Origin: Bacillota bacterium
GTDB taxonomy: Bacteria > Bacillota > Clostridia > Saccharofermentanales > DTU023
NCBI GenBank assembly: GCA_029570375.1
Contig: JAKPXB010000046.1
Location: forward strand, 1-64,000
Direction: 5' to 3'
DNA length: 64,000 nt
In this document: positions 16,901 through 24,801 of the stretch, piece after piece
Layout of the letters: every line of letters starts with the position of its first letter
Numbering within the stretch: the stretch's first letter is position 1
Translations under genes and position numbers: made by a program
Notes under the pieces: generated by a model
Seen by the model: only the letters and a program-made list of their open reading frames with translations
Database searches by the model: none
Told to the model about the DNA's origin: nothing

Positions 16901-18229
16901 GTGAAAATAAAAAGCGGGCAGTTTAAGGCAAATAAACACCTTGCGAAAATCGGCGCCATTCTGCTGGCGCTCCTGCTGTCGCTTTCGGTCACCGCGTGCG
17001 TATTATCACCTTCCGCGACACAAGGAGATAATCAGACGGCGCCGGACACTCCCGCGATGAAGCCTGAGAATGACCGTTTTTTCAGAGAAGATGAGTGGAT
17101 CCGCCTGCTGAGTCTCGCCGTCAGCAATCCCGATGGGCGGCTCAGCCTGTGGGAGTCTGTTCCCGCGGTTCAGCGCGCCGAGATCACACTGTCAGACTTC
17201 ATCCAATACATTGATTTTCTGAGCACAACACTCCCCGGCACGATCACATCTTTTGCGCGTGCCACAGAGGAAGAGTCAGAAACCCTGCGCACTCACGTCA
17301 TCAAAAATGATAAGACGCTCGTTCCCACTGCGCAGCAAGCAACATTTTGGTGGCTGCATGCGGAAACATCCGACGGCAGAGAGCTCCGTTTTGCCGTTCC
17401 TGTCACGCTGAATAACCAGCGTTTCCCTTACTTTTCCCGATCCTGGCTACAGAAACAACAGGCCCTGTATCATTACATTGTCCTTTATCTCGAAGCTGTC
17501 AAGCTCCGCAATGAAACCGCTCTCACGTCATTGATCTGGCAAAATACCCTCATAAAATCGCAAAGCCACGAAGAGTCGATGAGCAAGCGCGCTTCTGCCC
17601 TTATTGCCTCGTATTTTCAGCATACTACACCGGGAATCGGCGCCTGCCGCATTATCGAAATGGTTCCGGGCTACGCTCTCGTCGAGCAACAGGGACCGCC
17701 CGGAAACAACCCCATGCAACAGGAGCGCACGGTCAGCTTCGTAGAGAATGACGGTATCATCACAGCCAACGAAAAATTTCCCGAATTGCTGTCGTCCGAT
17801 GATTCCCTGTTCTTATTCGGTGATAACAGGATTTTCAGATTAGATCAGGATGTCTCGGTGGTGGAATCGGGGAAAATGCTCTCTATGCTCGGTACGCCTC
17901 TCGATATAAAAGTACTCAATGATTCTGATCCGCAAGCGGTACACTATCAAGTAATATGGCCAGGGTTGACGGTAGAAGCGATCGGCACATGCAACATCCC
18001 GAATCTGGAATTCACCGGCAGACTCCGACAGGCTTCAGCTACTTACACGACGTACAGAACCGGCTCCGGATTAAAACCCGGAGATTCGATCTACGAGCTC
18101 TACAAGCGTTATCCCTTCGTCCGCGAAAACGGCTACATGATCTCCCGGGGAGAAATAGTGCGCAAGACGCTGTCAATCCAGGTTGAGACGGATATCATCA
18201 CGCGTCTGACCATCACACTTGAACCATAG
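16901..18229 (+). CDS. Lipoprotein of unknown function
   Basis: 442 residues starting at GTG behind GGCGGGG. N-terminal signal peptide (KIGAILLALLLSLS) with lipobox SVTA-C near residue 33, then a long extracellular region with no motif I recognise; it is mixed alpha/beta, has a short acidic Pro/Asp linker after the cysteine, and ends in a strand-rich segment (TRLTITLEP). A segment near residue 375-400 with GLKPGDSIYELYKRYP resembles surface repeat modules that pair a beta strand with a helix, but I cannot assign it. Stands alone between rlmB and a tRNA on the opposite strand. Confidence 0.75.
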   Translation: MKIKSGQFKANKHLAKIGAILLALLLSLSVTACVLSPSATQGDNQTAPDTPAMKPENDRFFREDEWIRLLSLAVSNPDGRLSLWESVPAVQRAEITLSDFIQYIDFLSTTLPGTITSFARATEEESETLRTHVIKNDKTLVPTAQQATFWWLHAETSDGRELRFAVPVTLNNQRFPYFSRSWLQKQQALYHYIVLYLEAVKLRNETALTSLIWQNTLIKSQSHEESMSKRASALIASYFQHTTPGIGACRIIEMVPGYALVEQQGPPGNNPMQQERTVSFVENDGIITANEKFPELLSSDDSLFLFGDNRIFRLDQDVSVVESGKMLSMLGTPLDIKVLNDSDPQAVHYQVIWPGLTVEAIGTCNIPNLEFTGRLRQASATYTTYRTGSGLKPGDSIYELYKRYPFVRENGYMISRGEIVRKTLSIQVETDIITRLTITLEP

Positions 18230-18322
18230 CGTCTCACTAATTTCCCGGGAATCACGTAGAGTATTGAACCAAACCGGATAAACATGGACAGGATACTGTC
18301 AAAAACGGTCTTGCCGCTCTGC

Positions 18323-18356
18323 AAAAAACCCCCGCGCGCTTGGAGCCGCAGGGGTT
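18323..18356 (-). terminator. Terminator of tRNA-Arg
   Basis: On the minus strand the stem ACCCC.../...GGGGGT is followed by TTTTTT, just downstream of the tRNA 3' end. Confidence 0.75.
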
Positions 18357-18365
18357 TCATGATGG

Positions 18366-18439
<74 letters not shown>

Positions 18440-18510
18440 ACGACAGCTTCACCATATTACAGCCGCCGGTCTCCTCTTGTCAAGCGCAGAATCGCCCAGT
18501 GTAGTTAACC

Positions 18511-18586
18511 TCTAATTGCAAAAGTAAGCGCTCAATGGTTTTGGGCACTAACCTTTGCAAACGGAGAGTACGCACTAAGTTTTGTT
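18511..18586. repeat. Dispersed palindromic repeat, copy A
   Basis: Begins TCTAATTGCAAAAGTAAGCGC and contains, about 20 bp on, an imperfect inverted half ending TTTGCAAACGGAGAGTACGC. It matches the repeat at 51592-51664 and the half copy near 52836 in order and spacing, so it is a dispersed family, probably mobile-element ends. Region 18587-18725 otherwise shows nothing but the leader of the next gene. Confidence 0.65.
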
Positions 18587-18725
18587 TTCAACCTCCGGCG
18601 GGTTCTGGACAGGTTCTGCCGATAGACAGTATCGTCAAGTAGATTCATAATGGTAAATGAATAGATATAAACACGGCTCGCATTTTATCACAGGAATTCA
18701 GCCGTGAATGAAGGAAGGACATAAT

Positions 18726-19844
18726 ATGACACAACTCGGTTTTGGTCTGATGCGTCTTCCGGTTTTGAATCCGGACGAAAAATATTCAATCGATTTGGAT
18801 CAGTTCACCCGGATGGCCGACACTTTCCTCGCGAATGGGTTCACTCATTTTGACACCGCTTACATTTATCACGGTGAGCAGAGTGAGAGAGCTTTCCGGG
18901 CAGCTGTCGCCCGCCGCTACGCGCGCGATCGCTTCACGCTGACGGATAAAATGCCCATGTGGCTTGTCGAACGCGAAGAACAGCTGGAGCAGATTTTCGC
19001 GGAACAGCTTGAGCGGTGCGGCGTCGGATATTTCGATTTCTACTGGCTCCACTCGCTCAACGCGGATACCTACCAGACTTGCAGGAAAGTTGACGCTTTC
19101 GGTTTTATCGAACGAAAAAAGCGGGAGGGTTTCATTCGCAAGACGGGATTCTCCTTTCATGATTCAGCTGAAGTGCTCGATACGATGCTGACGGAACAAC
19201 CCGCAGTCGATTATGTCCAGCTGCAGATCAACTACCTGGACTGGGAAGATGACAAAATCCAGTCGAAGCGCTGCTATGAGACGGCAGTCAAACACGGCAA
19301 GCGCGTCATGGTCATGGAACCTGTCAAGGGCGGAACGCTTGCCGCTCTCCCGCCGGAAGCGTCTGCTATTTTCAGAGCTTACGCGCCCGATGCCTCTGAT
19401 GCGTCCTGGGCGCTTCGCTATGCCGCTTCTCTCGACGCTGTCGATTTTGTTCTGAGCGGAATGAGCAATGAGGCGCAGCTCCTCGACAATATCAAGACCA
19501 TGCGGAACTTCAAGCCGCTGTCTGAAGAAGAATACCGTGTGATCGGCCGAGTGATTCAGCTTCTCCGCGAAACCCGCGCAATTGCCTGTACGCGGTGCGG
19601 ATACTGTCTCGACGGCTGCCCGATGAACATCGCAATCCCCGACTATTTCACAGCGTATAACAACTTCACGATGTTTGGCGAACCGGAGCGCAGCTCATCC
19701 TTCTCCGCTTTTAAGCGCCTGGCAGAACAGGGGGGCAGCGCGGACGATTGTCTCGCGTGCGGTGCATGTGAAAGCGTCTGTCCACAGCATCTGCCGGTCA
19801 TTGAACACATGCGGTCTGTTGCGCAGCTGATTCAGAAGGAATGA
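18726..19844 (+). CDS. Aldo/keto reductase with C-terminal 2[4Fe-4S] ferredoxin domain
   Basis: 372 residues. N-terminal AKR barrel (TQLGFGLMRLP; HFDTAYIYHGEQSE with the Asp and Tyr of the catalytic tetrad; DKMPMW with the Lys; WLHSLN with the His). C-terminal ferredoxin-like tail has two clusters: CTRCGYCLDGCP and CLACGACESVCP. This architecture is common in anaerobic Clostridia, where the Fe-S domain may feed electrons; the substrate is unknown. The start at 18726 follows GGAAGGAC, preferred over an ATG six codons earlier. Confidence 0.92.
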   Translation: MTQLGFGLMRLPVLNPDEKYSIDLDQFTRMADTFLANGFTHFDTAYIYHGEQSERAFRAAVARRYARDRFTLTDKMPMWLVEREEQLEQIFAEQLERCGVGYFDFYWLHSLNADTYQTCRKVDAFGFIERKKREGFIRKTGFSFHDSAEVLDTMLTEQPAVDYVQLQINYLDWEDDKIQSKRCYETAVKHGKRVMVMEPVKGGTLAALPPEASAIFRAYAPDASDASWALRYAASLDAVDFVLSGMSNEAQLLDNIKTMRNFKPLSEEEYRVIGRVIQLLRETRAIACTRCGYCLDGCPMNIAIPDYFTAYNNFTMFGEPERSSSFSAFKRLAEQGGSADDCLACGACESVCPQHLPVIEHMRSVAQLIQKE

Positions 19845-19875
19845 TAAGCATGTCTATCCTGCGGGTCATCCATTG

Positions 19876-20448
19876 ATGAGCATGATCGACGAGATTATCC
19901 AGGCGATCGGTAAGCGGCGCCGTGAAGACAAACGTATGGTTGTCGCGATCGACGGAAGAAGCGCCTCCGGGAAGACGTCGCTTTCCCTGCAGCTCGGTCA
20001 GCTTCTCGACGCGAGCGTCATCCACATGGATCACTTCTTTCCGCGCGCTGAACAGCGAACAGAAGAGCGGAGGAATGAGCCGGGAGGCAATATTGATTAC
20101 GAGCGGTTTCTCCCGGAGGTGCTGGAACCGCTGAGCCGGGGTATCCCTTTCGCCTACCGCCCTTTTGATTGCCGGACTATGAGACTAACCGATCCGATTG
20201 AGGTGAGACTGACAGATATCGTCATCATCGAAGGCGCCTACGCGTGCCATCCGCTTTTCAGGGCATATTACGATCTCTGTATCTTCCTGTCCGTCGATCC
20301 CGCGACACAAGCCGCGCGCATCCTCAGGCGAAACGGCGCCTCTCTCGCGCAGATGTTTGCCCGGTACTGGATACCGTGGGAAGAACGGTATATCACATTC
20401 TTCCGGATTCCTCAGCATTGCGATCTTGTTTTCAACTCACAGGCGTAA
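19876..20448 (+). CDS. Uridine kinase-like P-loop kinase
   Basis: About 190 residues. Walker A GRSASGKTS, the DXDHFF-type segment VIHMDHFFPR that binds substrate in the uridine kinase/phosphoribulokinase family, YRPFDC, and a Walker B-like IVIIEGAYACH. Followed by a lid-like stretch rich in Arg (RILRRNGASLAQMFARYWIPWEERY). Substrate uncertain (nucleoside or small sugar). Shortly downstream of the AKR gene; start ambiguous among TTG 19873, ATG 19876 and ATG 19882 because no clear ribosome site is present. Confidence 0.85.
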   Translation: MSMIDEIIQAIGKRRREDKRMVVAIDGRSASGKTSLSLQLGQLLDASVIHMDHFFPRAEQRTEERRNEPGGNIDYERFLPEVLEPLSRGIPFAYRPFDCRTMRLTDPIEVRLTDIVIIEGAYACHPLFRAYYDLCIFLSVDPATQAARILRRNGASLAQMFARYWIPWEERYITFFRIPQHCDLVFNSQA

Positions 20449-20456
20449 GGAACCAC

Positions 20457-20504
20457 TTGTTTCGAACATACGTTCGTGTTATCCTTACATAGAACAATCG
20501 TTCT
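20457..20504 (+). promoter_or_regulatory. SOS promoter with two LexA boxes
   Basis: -35 TTGTTT (20457-20462), 17 bp, -10 TATCCT (20480-20485). A perfect Gram-positive LexA box CGAACATACGTTCG (20463-20476) fills the spacer and a second, AGAACAATCGTTCT (20491-20504), covers the start site. LexA binding would block polymerase; the downstream small gene and dinB should be DNA-damage induced. Confidence 0.88.
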
Positions 20505-20521
20505 GTTTTGGAGGTAACGAC

Positions 20522-20779
20522 ATGTTTGAATATGACACAAAGCGCCTTTACATCACTGTTATCGCCAAGATCAGCCCGGAGGGCAATCTGTTCCCTCTGG
20601 AGATCCGGCTTGACGATGGTGTGGCAATTCCTGTCGATGGCTGTCTCGCGGCACCGCTCTTGAACCCCGCGAAGGATGGAAGAACCGCATGGCGTTTTCT
20701 CTGCCGCATCGAGGGCATGCCGATGACGCTTTTTTATGATGCCTCTTCCTGCCGATGGTGGTGTGAACCGGCCGCTTGA
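20522..20779 (+). CDS. Small SOS-controlled protein, paralogue of the one after dinB
   Basis: 85 residues behind GGAGGTAACGAC. No catalytic motif recognised. It opens with a strand-rich half (LFPLEIRLDDGVAIPVDG) and ends with FLCRIEGMPMTLFYD..CRWWCEP. The same pattern, L-C-R-I-E-G-x(4)-L-Y-Y-x(n)-R-W-W, is in the gene immediately after dinB, so they are diverged copies bracketing the polymerase. Small proteins of this build accompany Y-family polymerases in Clostridia; an accessory role in translesion synthesis is inference from context and shared SOS control. Confidence 0.8.
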   Translation: MFEYDTKRLYITVIAKISPEGNLFPLEIRLDDGVAIPVDGCLAAPLLNPAKDGRTAWRFLCRIEGMPMTLFYDASSCRWWCEPAA

Positions 20780-20915
20780 TCGAATGCGCCGGCTAAGTTT
20801 CCTTTCCTGATCGCCGGGCGGCTGTCTCACAGGCTGATCGCACGCGCGGGGGGATAGCAGTTCAGCTTCGGAGGCTGAATTTGATCACGCGCGCTGAAGA
20901 ACAGAAAGAAGAAAA

Positions 20916-22163
20916 ATGATGAAAGATCGCGTCATTCTGCATGTAGACCAGAATTCATTTTACGCCAGCGTCGAGATGCTGCGGTATCCGGAGCTGAAGA
21001 CTGTCCCCTGCGCCGTGGCCGGTGATCCCGTCAACAGGCATGGGATCGTCCTGGCGAAAAACCAGCTCGCAAAAAAGGCAGGGGTCAGGACAGGTGAGGC
21101 AATCTGGCAGGCGAAACAGAAATGCCCCGGTCTGATCCTTATTCCGCCCGATTACCGCCGTTACATTCACTACAGCCGTCTTGCCCGCGGGATGTACTAT
21201 GAATACACCGATCGCGTCGAGCCCTTCGGGATTGACGAATGCTGGCTCGATCTCACCGGTTCTCCCAGTGACGACGGCGCCGCCGTCGCCGAAGAACTGC
21301 GCCGGCGCATGAAAGACGAACTCGGCCTGACGGTCAGTGTCGGCGTCAGCTGGAACAAGATCTACGCCAAGCTCGGCAGCGATATGAGGAAACCGGATGC
21401 GGTCACGGTCATTACGCGGAGCAATTATTTAGATGTCGTCTACCCCCTGCCCGCTGAGGATCTGATCTATGTGGGACCTGCCACAACGCGTCAATTGTGC
21501 CGTATCGGCGTCCGCACGATCGGAGAACTCGCCGCACTGGGCCCCGCTTACCTTCGCTCTGTCTTCGGCGTCGTCGGACTGAACCTCTACGCTTTCGCCG
21601 CTGGACTCGACGAGACCCCGGTCGCGGCATCCGGGCGTGAAGTCCCCATCAAATCAGTCGGGAACTCCCTCACGACACACCACGATCTCTACACCGAGCA
21701 GGAGATCAAAGCCGTAACGTATATGTTGTCCGAGTCGGTGACGAGCCGCCTCCGCGACGCGGGGATGGCGGCGCGGACAGTACAGATCAGCATGCGGGAC
21801 TACGAGCTTCATAATTTTGAGCGTCAGGCGCCGCTTCCCCGTCCGACACAGCTGTGCGCAGAGATCGCGCCGGCCGCGACACGGCTCATTCTGGATCACT
21901 TTGAGAAAGGCCAGTGGATTCGAAGCCTTGGCGTCCGCGCCTGCAACCTCGTGCCTGTCTCACAGCTGAACCAGCAATCCTATCTTGTACAGGAAGCGAG
22001 ACGCGAGGCGGCGCTCCGCCTTGAGGAAGCAATTGATCACCTTCGAACCCGGTACGGAGGACTCGCAGTTCGGCGCGGCGTCTCGCTTGTCGACCGCGCG
22101 CTTACAGAACACGACATCAAGCGCGAAAATGTCATTCACCCGATCGGGTTTTTCGGACCATGA
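20916..22163 (+). CDS. dinB: Y-family DNA polymerase (DinB/Pol IV-UvrX type)
   Basis: Translesion polymerase, 415 residues. Palm acidic residues are in ILHVDQNSFYASVE and in the catalytic FGIDECWLDLTG; finger/palm blocks VSVGVSWNKIYAKLGSDMRKPD and VGPATTRQLCRIGVRTIGELAALG (helix-hairpin-helix thumb) follow; the little-finger domain includes KSVGNSLTTHHDL. Trp after DEC replaces the Phe of E. coli Pol IV (DEAFLD). Transcribed from the LexA-controlled promoter upstream of the preceding small gene, 136 bp away; no third LexA box is seen. Overlaps the following small gene by ATGA. Confidence 0.95.
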   Translation: MMKDRVILHVDQNSFYASVEMLRYPELKTVPCAVAGDPVNRHGIVLAKNQLAKKAGVRTGEAIWQAKQKCPGLILIPPDYRRYIHYSRLARGMYYEYTDRVEPFGIDECWLDLTGSPSDDGAAVAEELRRRMKDELGLTVSVGVSWNKIYAKLGSDMRKPDAVTVITRSNYLDVVYPLPAEDLIYVGPATTRQLCRIGVRTIGELAALGPAYLRSVFGVVGLNLYAFAAGLDETPVAASGREVPIKSVGNSLTTHHDLYTEQEIKAVTYMLSESVTSRLRDAGMAARTVQISMRDYELHNFERQAPLPRPTQLCAEIAPAATRLILDHFEKGQWIRSLGVRACNLVPVSQLNQQSYLVQEARREAALRLEEAIDHLRTRYGGLAVRRGVSLVDRALTEHDIKRENVIHPIGFFGP

Positions 22164-22471
22164 GCCGGCCCGTTCCCGTTGCTGTTCTCCTGGAAATGCG
22201 CGCATCCGGCATCCGGAAGCCGCTCGCCGTCACGTGGGAGGATGGCACGCGCTATGAGATTACGACGTCGCGCTATGTCGGCTTTCAGAAGGCGAAGTCA
22301 GCGGGATCGGGCGAATGCTGGCTATGCCGCATCGAAGGCCACGATATCCCCCTCTATTACTGTACGCTGACAGGGCGCTGGTGGATGGATGGGAAAGGTG
22401 CGCCGGAACCCGCGCCGGCGCCGGAAGCTTACCGGCGTGTCAAAGACAGAGCGTACAGACCGGATCGTTGA
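22160..22471 (+). CDS. Small protein after dinB, paralogue of the one before it
   Basis: 103 residues, start overlapping the dinB stop (ATGA), so translation is coupled. Core WEDGTRYEI..., WLCRIEGHDIPLYYCTLTGRWWMDG aligns with the small gene at 20522; the tail is a Pro/Ala/Glu-rich linker and a basic end (RVKDRAYRPDR). Function unknown; same inference of a polymerase accessory role. Confidence 0.8.
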   Translation: MSRPVPVAVLLEMRASGIRKPLAVTWEDGTRYEITTSRYVGFQKAKSAGSGECWLCRIEGHDIPLYYCTLTGRWWMDGKGAPEPAPAPEAYRRVKDRAYRPDR

Positions 22472-22679
22472 CCGAAACAGAGAGAGCACGGACGGAGAGC
22501 CGGACAATTTTCCACATGGCAAAGAGCGAACGATTCCGGTGAAACAGGACAGAAGATGAGATCAATCGCCCTTATTCTGCAAGGAATCATTCAATCGACA
22601 TCTGTTGCCGGCCCAGTCGCGGGAAAATGGCGTCCGTTTGTGAGACAATATAAGCAGAATTTCCCAGGGAGCCGCTGCC

Positions 22680-23795
22680 ATGTTAAGACAAAAAACATTC
22701 CGCACGTATAAAGAACAGATCGATTTCATGAGAAGCCGCGGTATCGCGATTGAAGACGAGGACGAGGCAATTGAAGCGCTCAGCACTTTCTCTTACTACT
22801 CGCTCGTCAATCTCAACAAGCACCTCTATGGCGGCCTGACAGAGCGCCAGTTCACCGGCGGCCCGTCACTGCTTGATCTGCAGCTGGCGCACATGTTAAA
22901 TATGAGCTTTTACCAGGTGGTTCTCAAAGGAATCCTCTATGTGGAAACGTCGTTCAAAACAAAACTGGCTTATCTGATCTCCCGTAAATACGGCGTCACG
23001 AGCCGCGGCGATATCAGCGACCCGAACAGTAATTTTCTGTACCGTGGTTACTACGAGGACTCAAAACCGTTCACGGCCAATACACTCCGCTCGCTGCAGG
23101 GAAAACTGCACTTTCTTCAGTCTGAGGAAGAAGAAAAATCGTATTCACATCATTTTCTTCTCGCTAACCGACAGCTTCCCCCGTGGATCTTCATTCATGA
23201 CGTCGATTTTGGCGTGTCAATCCAGTGGTACAATATTCTCCGCGATCAGGACCAGAATGAAATCTGCGAAAAGATGCTGTGGGGCGAAACGGGACACATT
23301 CCTCACCGTACTTCAATTGATGAAGCAAAGATTTTCTTCTCTCAGGCACTGCAAGTCCTGAGAGAATACAGAAACACCATCGCGCACGGGCAGCGCGTAT
23401 TCCCGAGTGAGATAGAGAATTCCCTCCCCGCGCAGGAGCTGTTCGCAGTCCTCCCGGAAGGAGTGTTGACAAGACGCGAATACGATGCGGGAATCGGAAC
23501 GAATGATCCCTATGCCTGCCTTCTCTCCATCGTCATGTTTATTCACGACCCCGTCCTGATGTTAAGCTTTCTCTCCGAATTGCAGTCGCAACTGGATTTC
23601 GCCCGCCTGATGCAGAACTCTGTGTCTTCGGAGCTGAAAAGTCCTTACGAAATTCTCGGGATCCCATCGTTCACCGTCGAGCGCCTGGTCGGGATGAGCC
23701 ATCAGCGGTTTGGTGAAATCTCGCGGTATTACTTTAACCTCGGCGAGTCTCCTGCTGACAAAGAAAAACAGCCGGCAGACGCGCATTCTGTTTAA
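22680..23795 (+). CDS. Abi_2 family (AbiD/AbiF-like) HEPN protein
   Basis: 371 residues, matching phage abortive-infection proteins of the Abi_2 family. Features: N-terminal KTYKEQIDFMRSRGI-type helix-turn segment (here FRTYKEQIDFMRSRGI), FSYYSLVNLNKHLYG, the central helix block, PPWIFIHDVDFG, and VLREYRNTIAHGQRVFP, which carries the HEPN R-N-x3-H motif typical of metal-independent RNases. Stands alone; no partner toxin/antitoxin gene and no obvious structured RNA in the 208-bp leader. Likely a defence or stress RNase; activity is inference. Confidence 0.85.
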   Translation: MLRQKTFRTYKEQIDFMRSRGIAIEDEDEAIEALSTFSYYSLVNLNKHLYGGLTERQFTGGPSLLDLQLAHMLNMSFYQVVLKGILYVETSFKTKLAYLISRKYGVTSRGDISDPNSNFLYRGYYEDSKPFTANTLRSLQGKLHFLQSEEEEKSYSHHFLLANRQLPPWIFIHDVDFGVSIQWYNILRDQDQNEICEKMLWGETGHIPHRTSIDEAKIFFSQALQVLREYRNTIAHGQRVFPSEIENSLPAQELFAVLPEGVLTRREYDAGIGTNDPYACLLSIVMFIHDPVLMLSFLSELQSQLDFARLMQNSVSSELKSPYEILGIPSFTVERLVGMSHQRFGEISRYYFNLGESPADKEKQPADAHSV

Positions 23796-23854
23796 TATCC
23801 GTCAACAAACAGTACCCGGGCAAAACGCAATACTTCGTATTAATTAATCCCCTT

Positions 23855-23929
23855 TCAGCCCAACACAATATCCATGATCACCATGATGATAGATCCGATC
23901 ACGAGCGCGTAGGCAGCCGTCCGCTCTAT
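23855..23929 (-). pseudogene. Possible remnant of a membrane protein C-terminus
   Basis: In the 253-bp gap between the Abi_2 gene and comFC, one minus-strand frame reads I-E-R-T-A-A-Y-A-L-V-I-G-S-I-I-M-V-I-M then D-I-V-L-G and stop, like the last transmembrane helix of a permease, with an in-frame stop just upstream. The rest of the gap shows nothing. Confidence 0.25.
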
Positions 23930-24048
23930 TCAATCACGGACGATCAGGCTGGATTGTATGAAATGACACACGCCGACCGGAATGCCTCGAAGTGCGGCGG
24001 GACGGCTGGGCCATCCGGCAGGCCACATTAAAAGATCACACGTACAGG

Positions 24049-24801
24049 CTATGTCCAGTCGGCGAGGACTTCCTCATAGCCCAGATACTTCTCTTTGTCA
24101 GAAGCCGCAGCCAGGCAGATGACCCCAATACCTGCGCCGGCGAGAGCTTTCGCCGCGGCGGCAAGCGTCGCGCCCGTCGTCAGCACATCATCGATTAATA
24201 AGACATGCCGCCCGCGGAGATGATTCATAGCAGGAGCGCGCGGATCCACCTGAAAGGCATCCGCCAAATGCCGGCGCCTTTCTTCTGCTGTCCGGCTTTC
24301 GCTCTGACGGCTTGTATGCACCTTTCGGTAGAGAAGCCGGTCCACGACAGGCAGACCTGACTCCGCCCCGAGCATTTCAGCGAGCAGCGCCGCCTGATTG
24401 TATCCGCGCTCCACGAATCTCTTCCGGTGCAATGGTACTGGAATAAGCGCGTCCACATCGATATGGCAGCGTTTCACCGTCCTGTAAAGAAAAGGGGCGA
24501 GCGCCTCTGCCAGGTCTGTTCTCCCGGCGAACTTCAGTGAGACAATTAACCGGGGCAGCGGATCGCGATAATAAAATGTCGCGAACAGCGGCCATGGCTC
24601 TCCCCATCCGATACGCTCGCGATCCATGCGAAAGGGCAGAGAAGAAAGGCAGTCTAAGCATACGGCGGGAGAGGGAAGGGGCGGTTGAACGGTTTGACCG
24701 CAGACAGCACAGTAAGGCTGGTAATAGAAATCAATAAAGTGTTCGCGTATCAGTGATCTTAAACTGTCAGAGCGCACCAAGTGAGAGCGACGGTCACGCA
24801 C
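24049..24801 (-). CDS. comFC: ComFC-type phosphoribosyltransferase-like competence protein
   Basis: 250 residues. N-terminal zinc-ribbon (CAVCGQ ... CLDCLS), then a phosphoribosyltransferase fold with ALIPVPLHRKRFVERGYNQA and the PRPP-loop-like VLLIDDVLTTGATLAAAAKAL. In Bacillus and Haemophilus (ComF/GntX) the family is needed for single-stranded DNA uptake; no comFA is adjacent. The GTG at 24801 overlaps the recD2 stop (GTGCGTGA) and follows CGGAG, so it is preferred over an ATG 63 bp further inside recD2. Confidence 0.9.
   Translation of the reverse strand: MRDRRSHLVRSDSLRSLIREHFIDFYYQPYCAVCGQTVQPPLPSPAVCLDCLSSLPFRMDRERIGWGEPWPLFATFYYRDPLPRLIVSLKFAGRTDLAEALAPFLYRTVKRCHIDVDALIPVPLHRKRFVERGYNQAALLAEMLGAESGLPVVDRLLYRKVHTSRQSESRTAEERRRHLADAFQVDPRAPAMNHLRGRHVLLIDDVLTTGATLAAAAKALAGAGIGVICLAAASDKEKYLGYEEVLADWT

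Noticed and set aside
22472..22679. abiF-type RNA before the Abi_2 gene
   Set aside because: No strong helix set or recognisable motif in the 208-bp leader.
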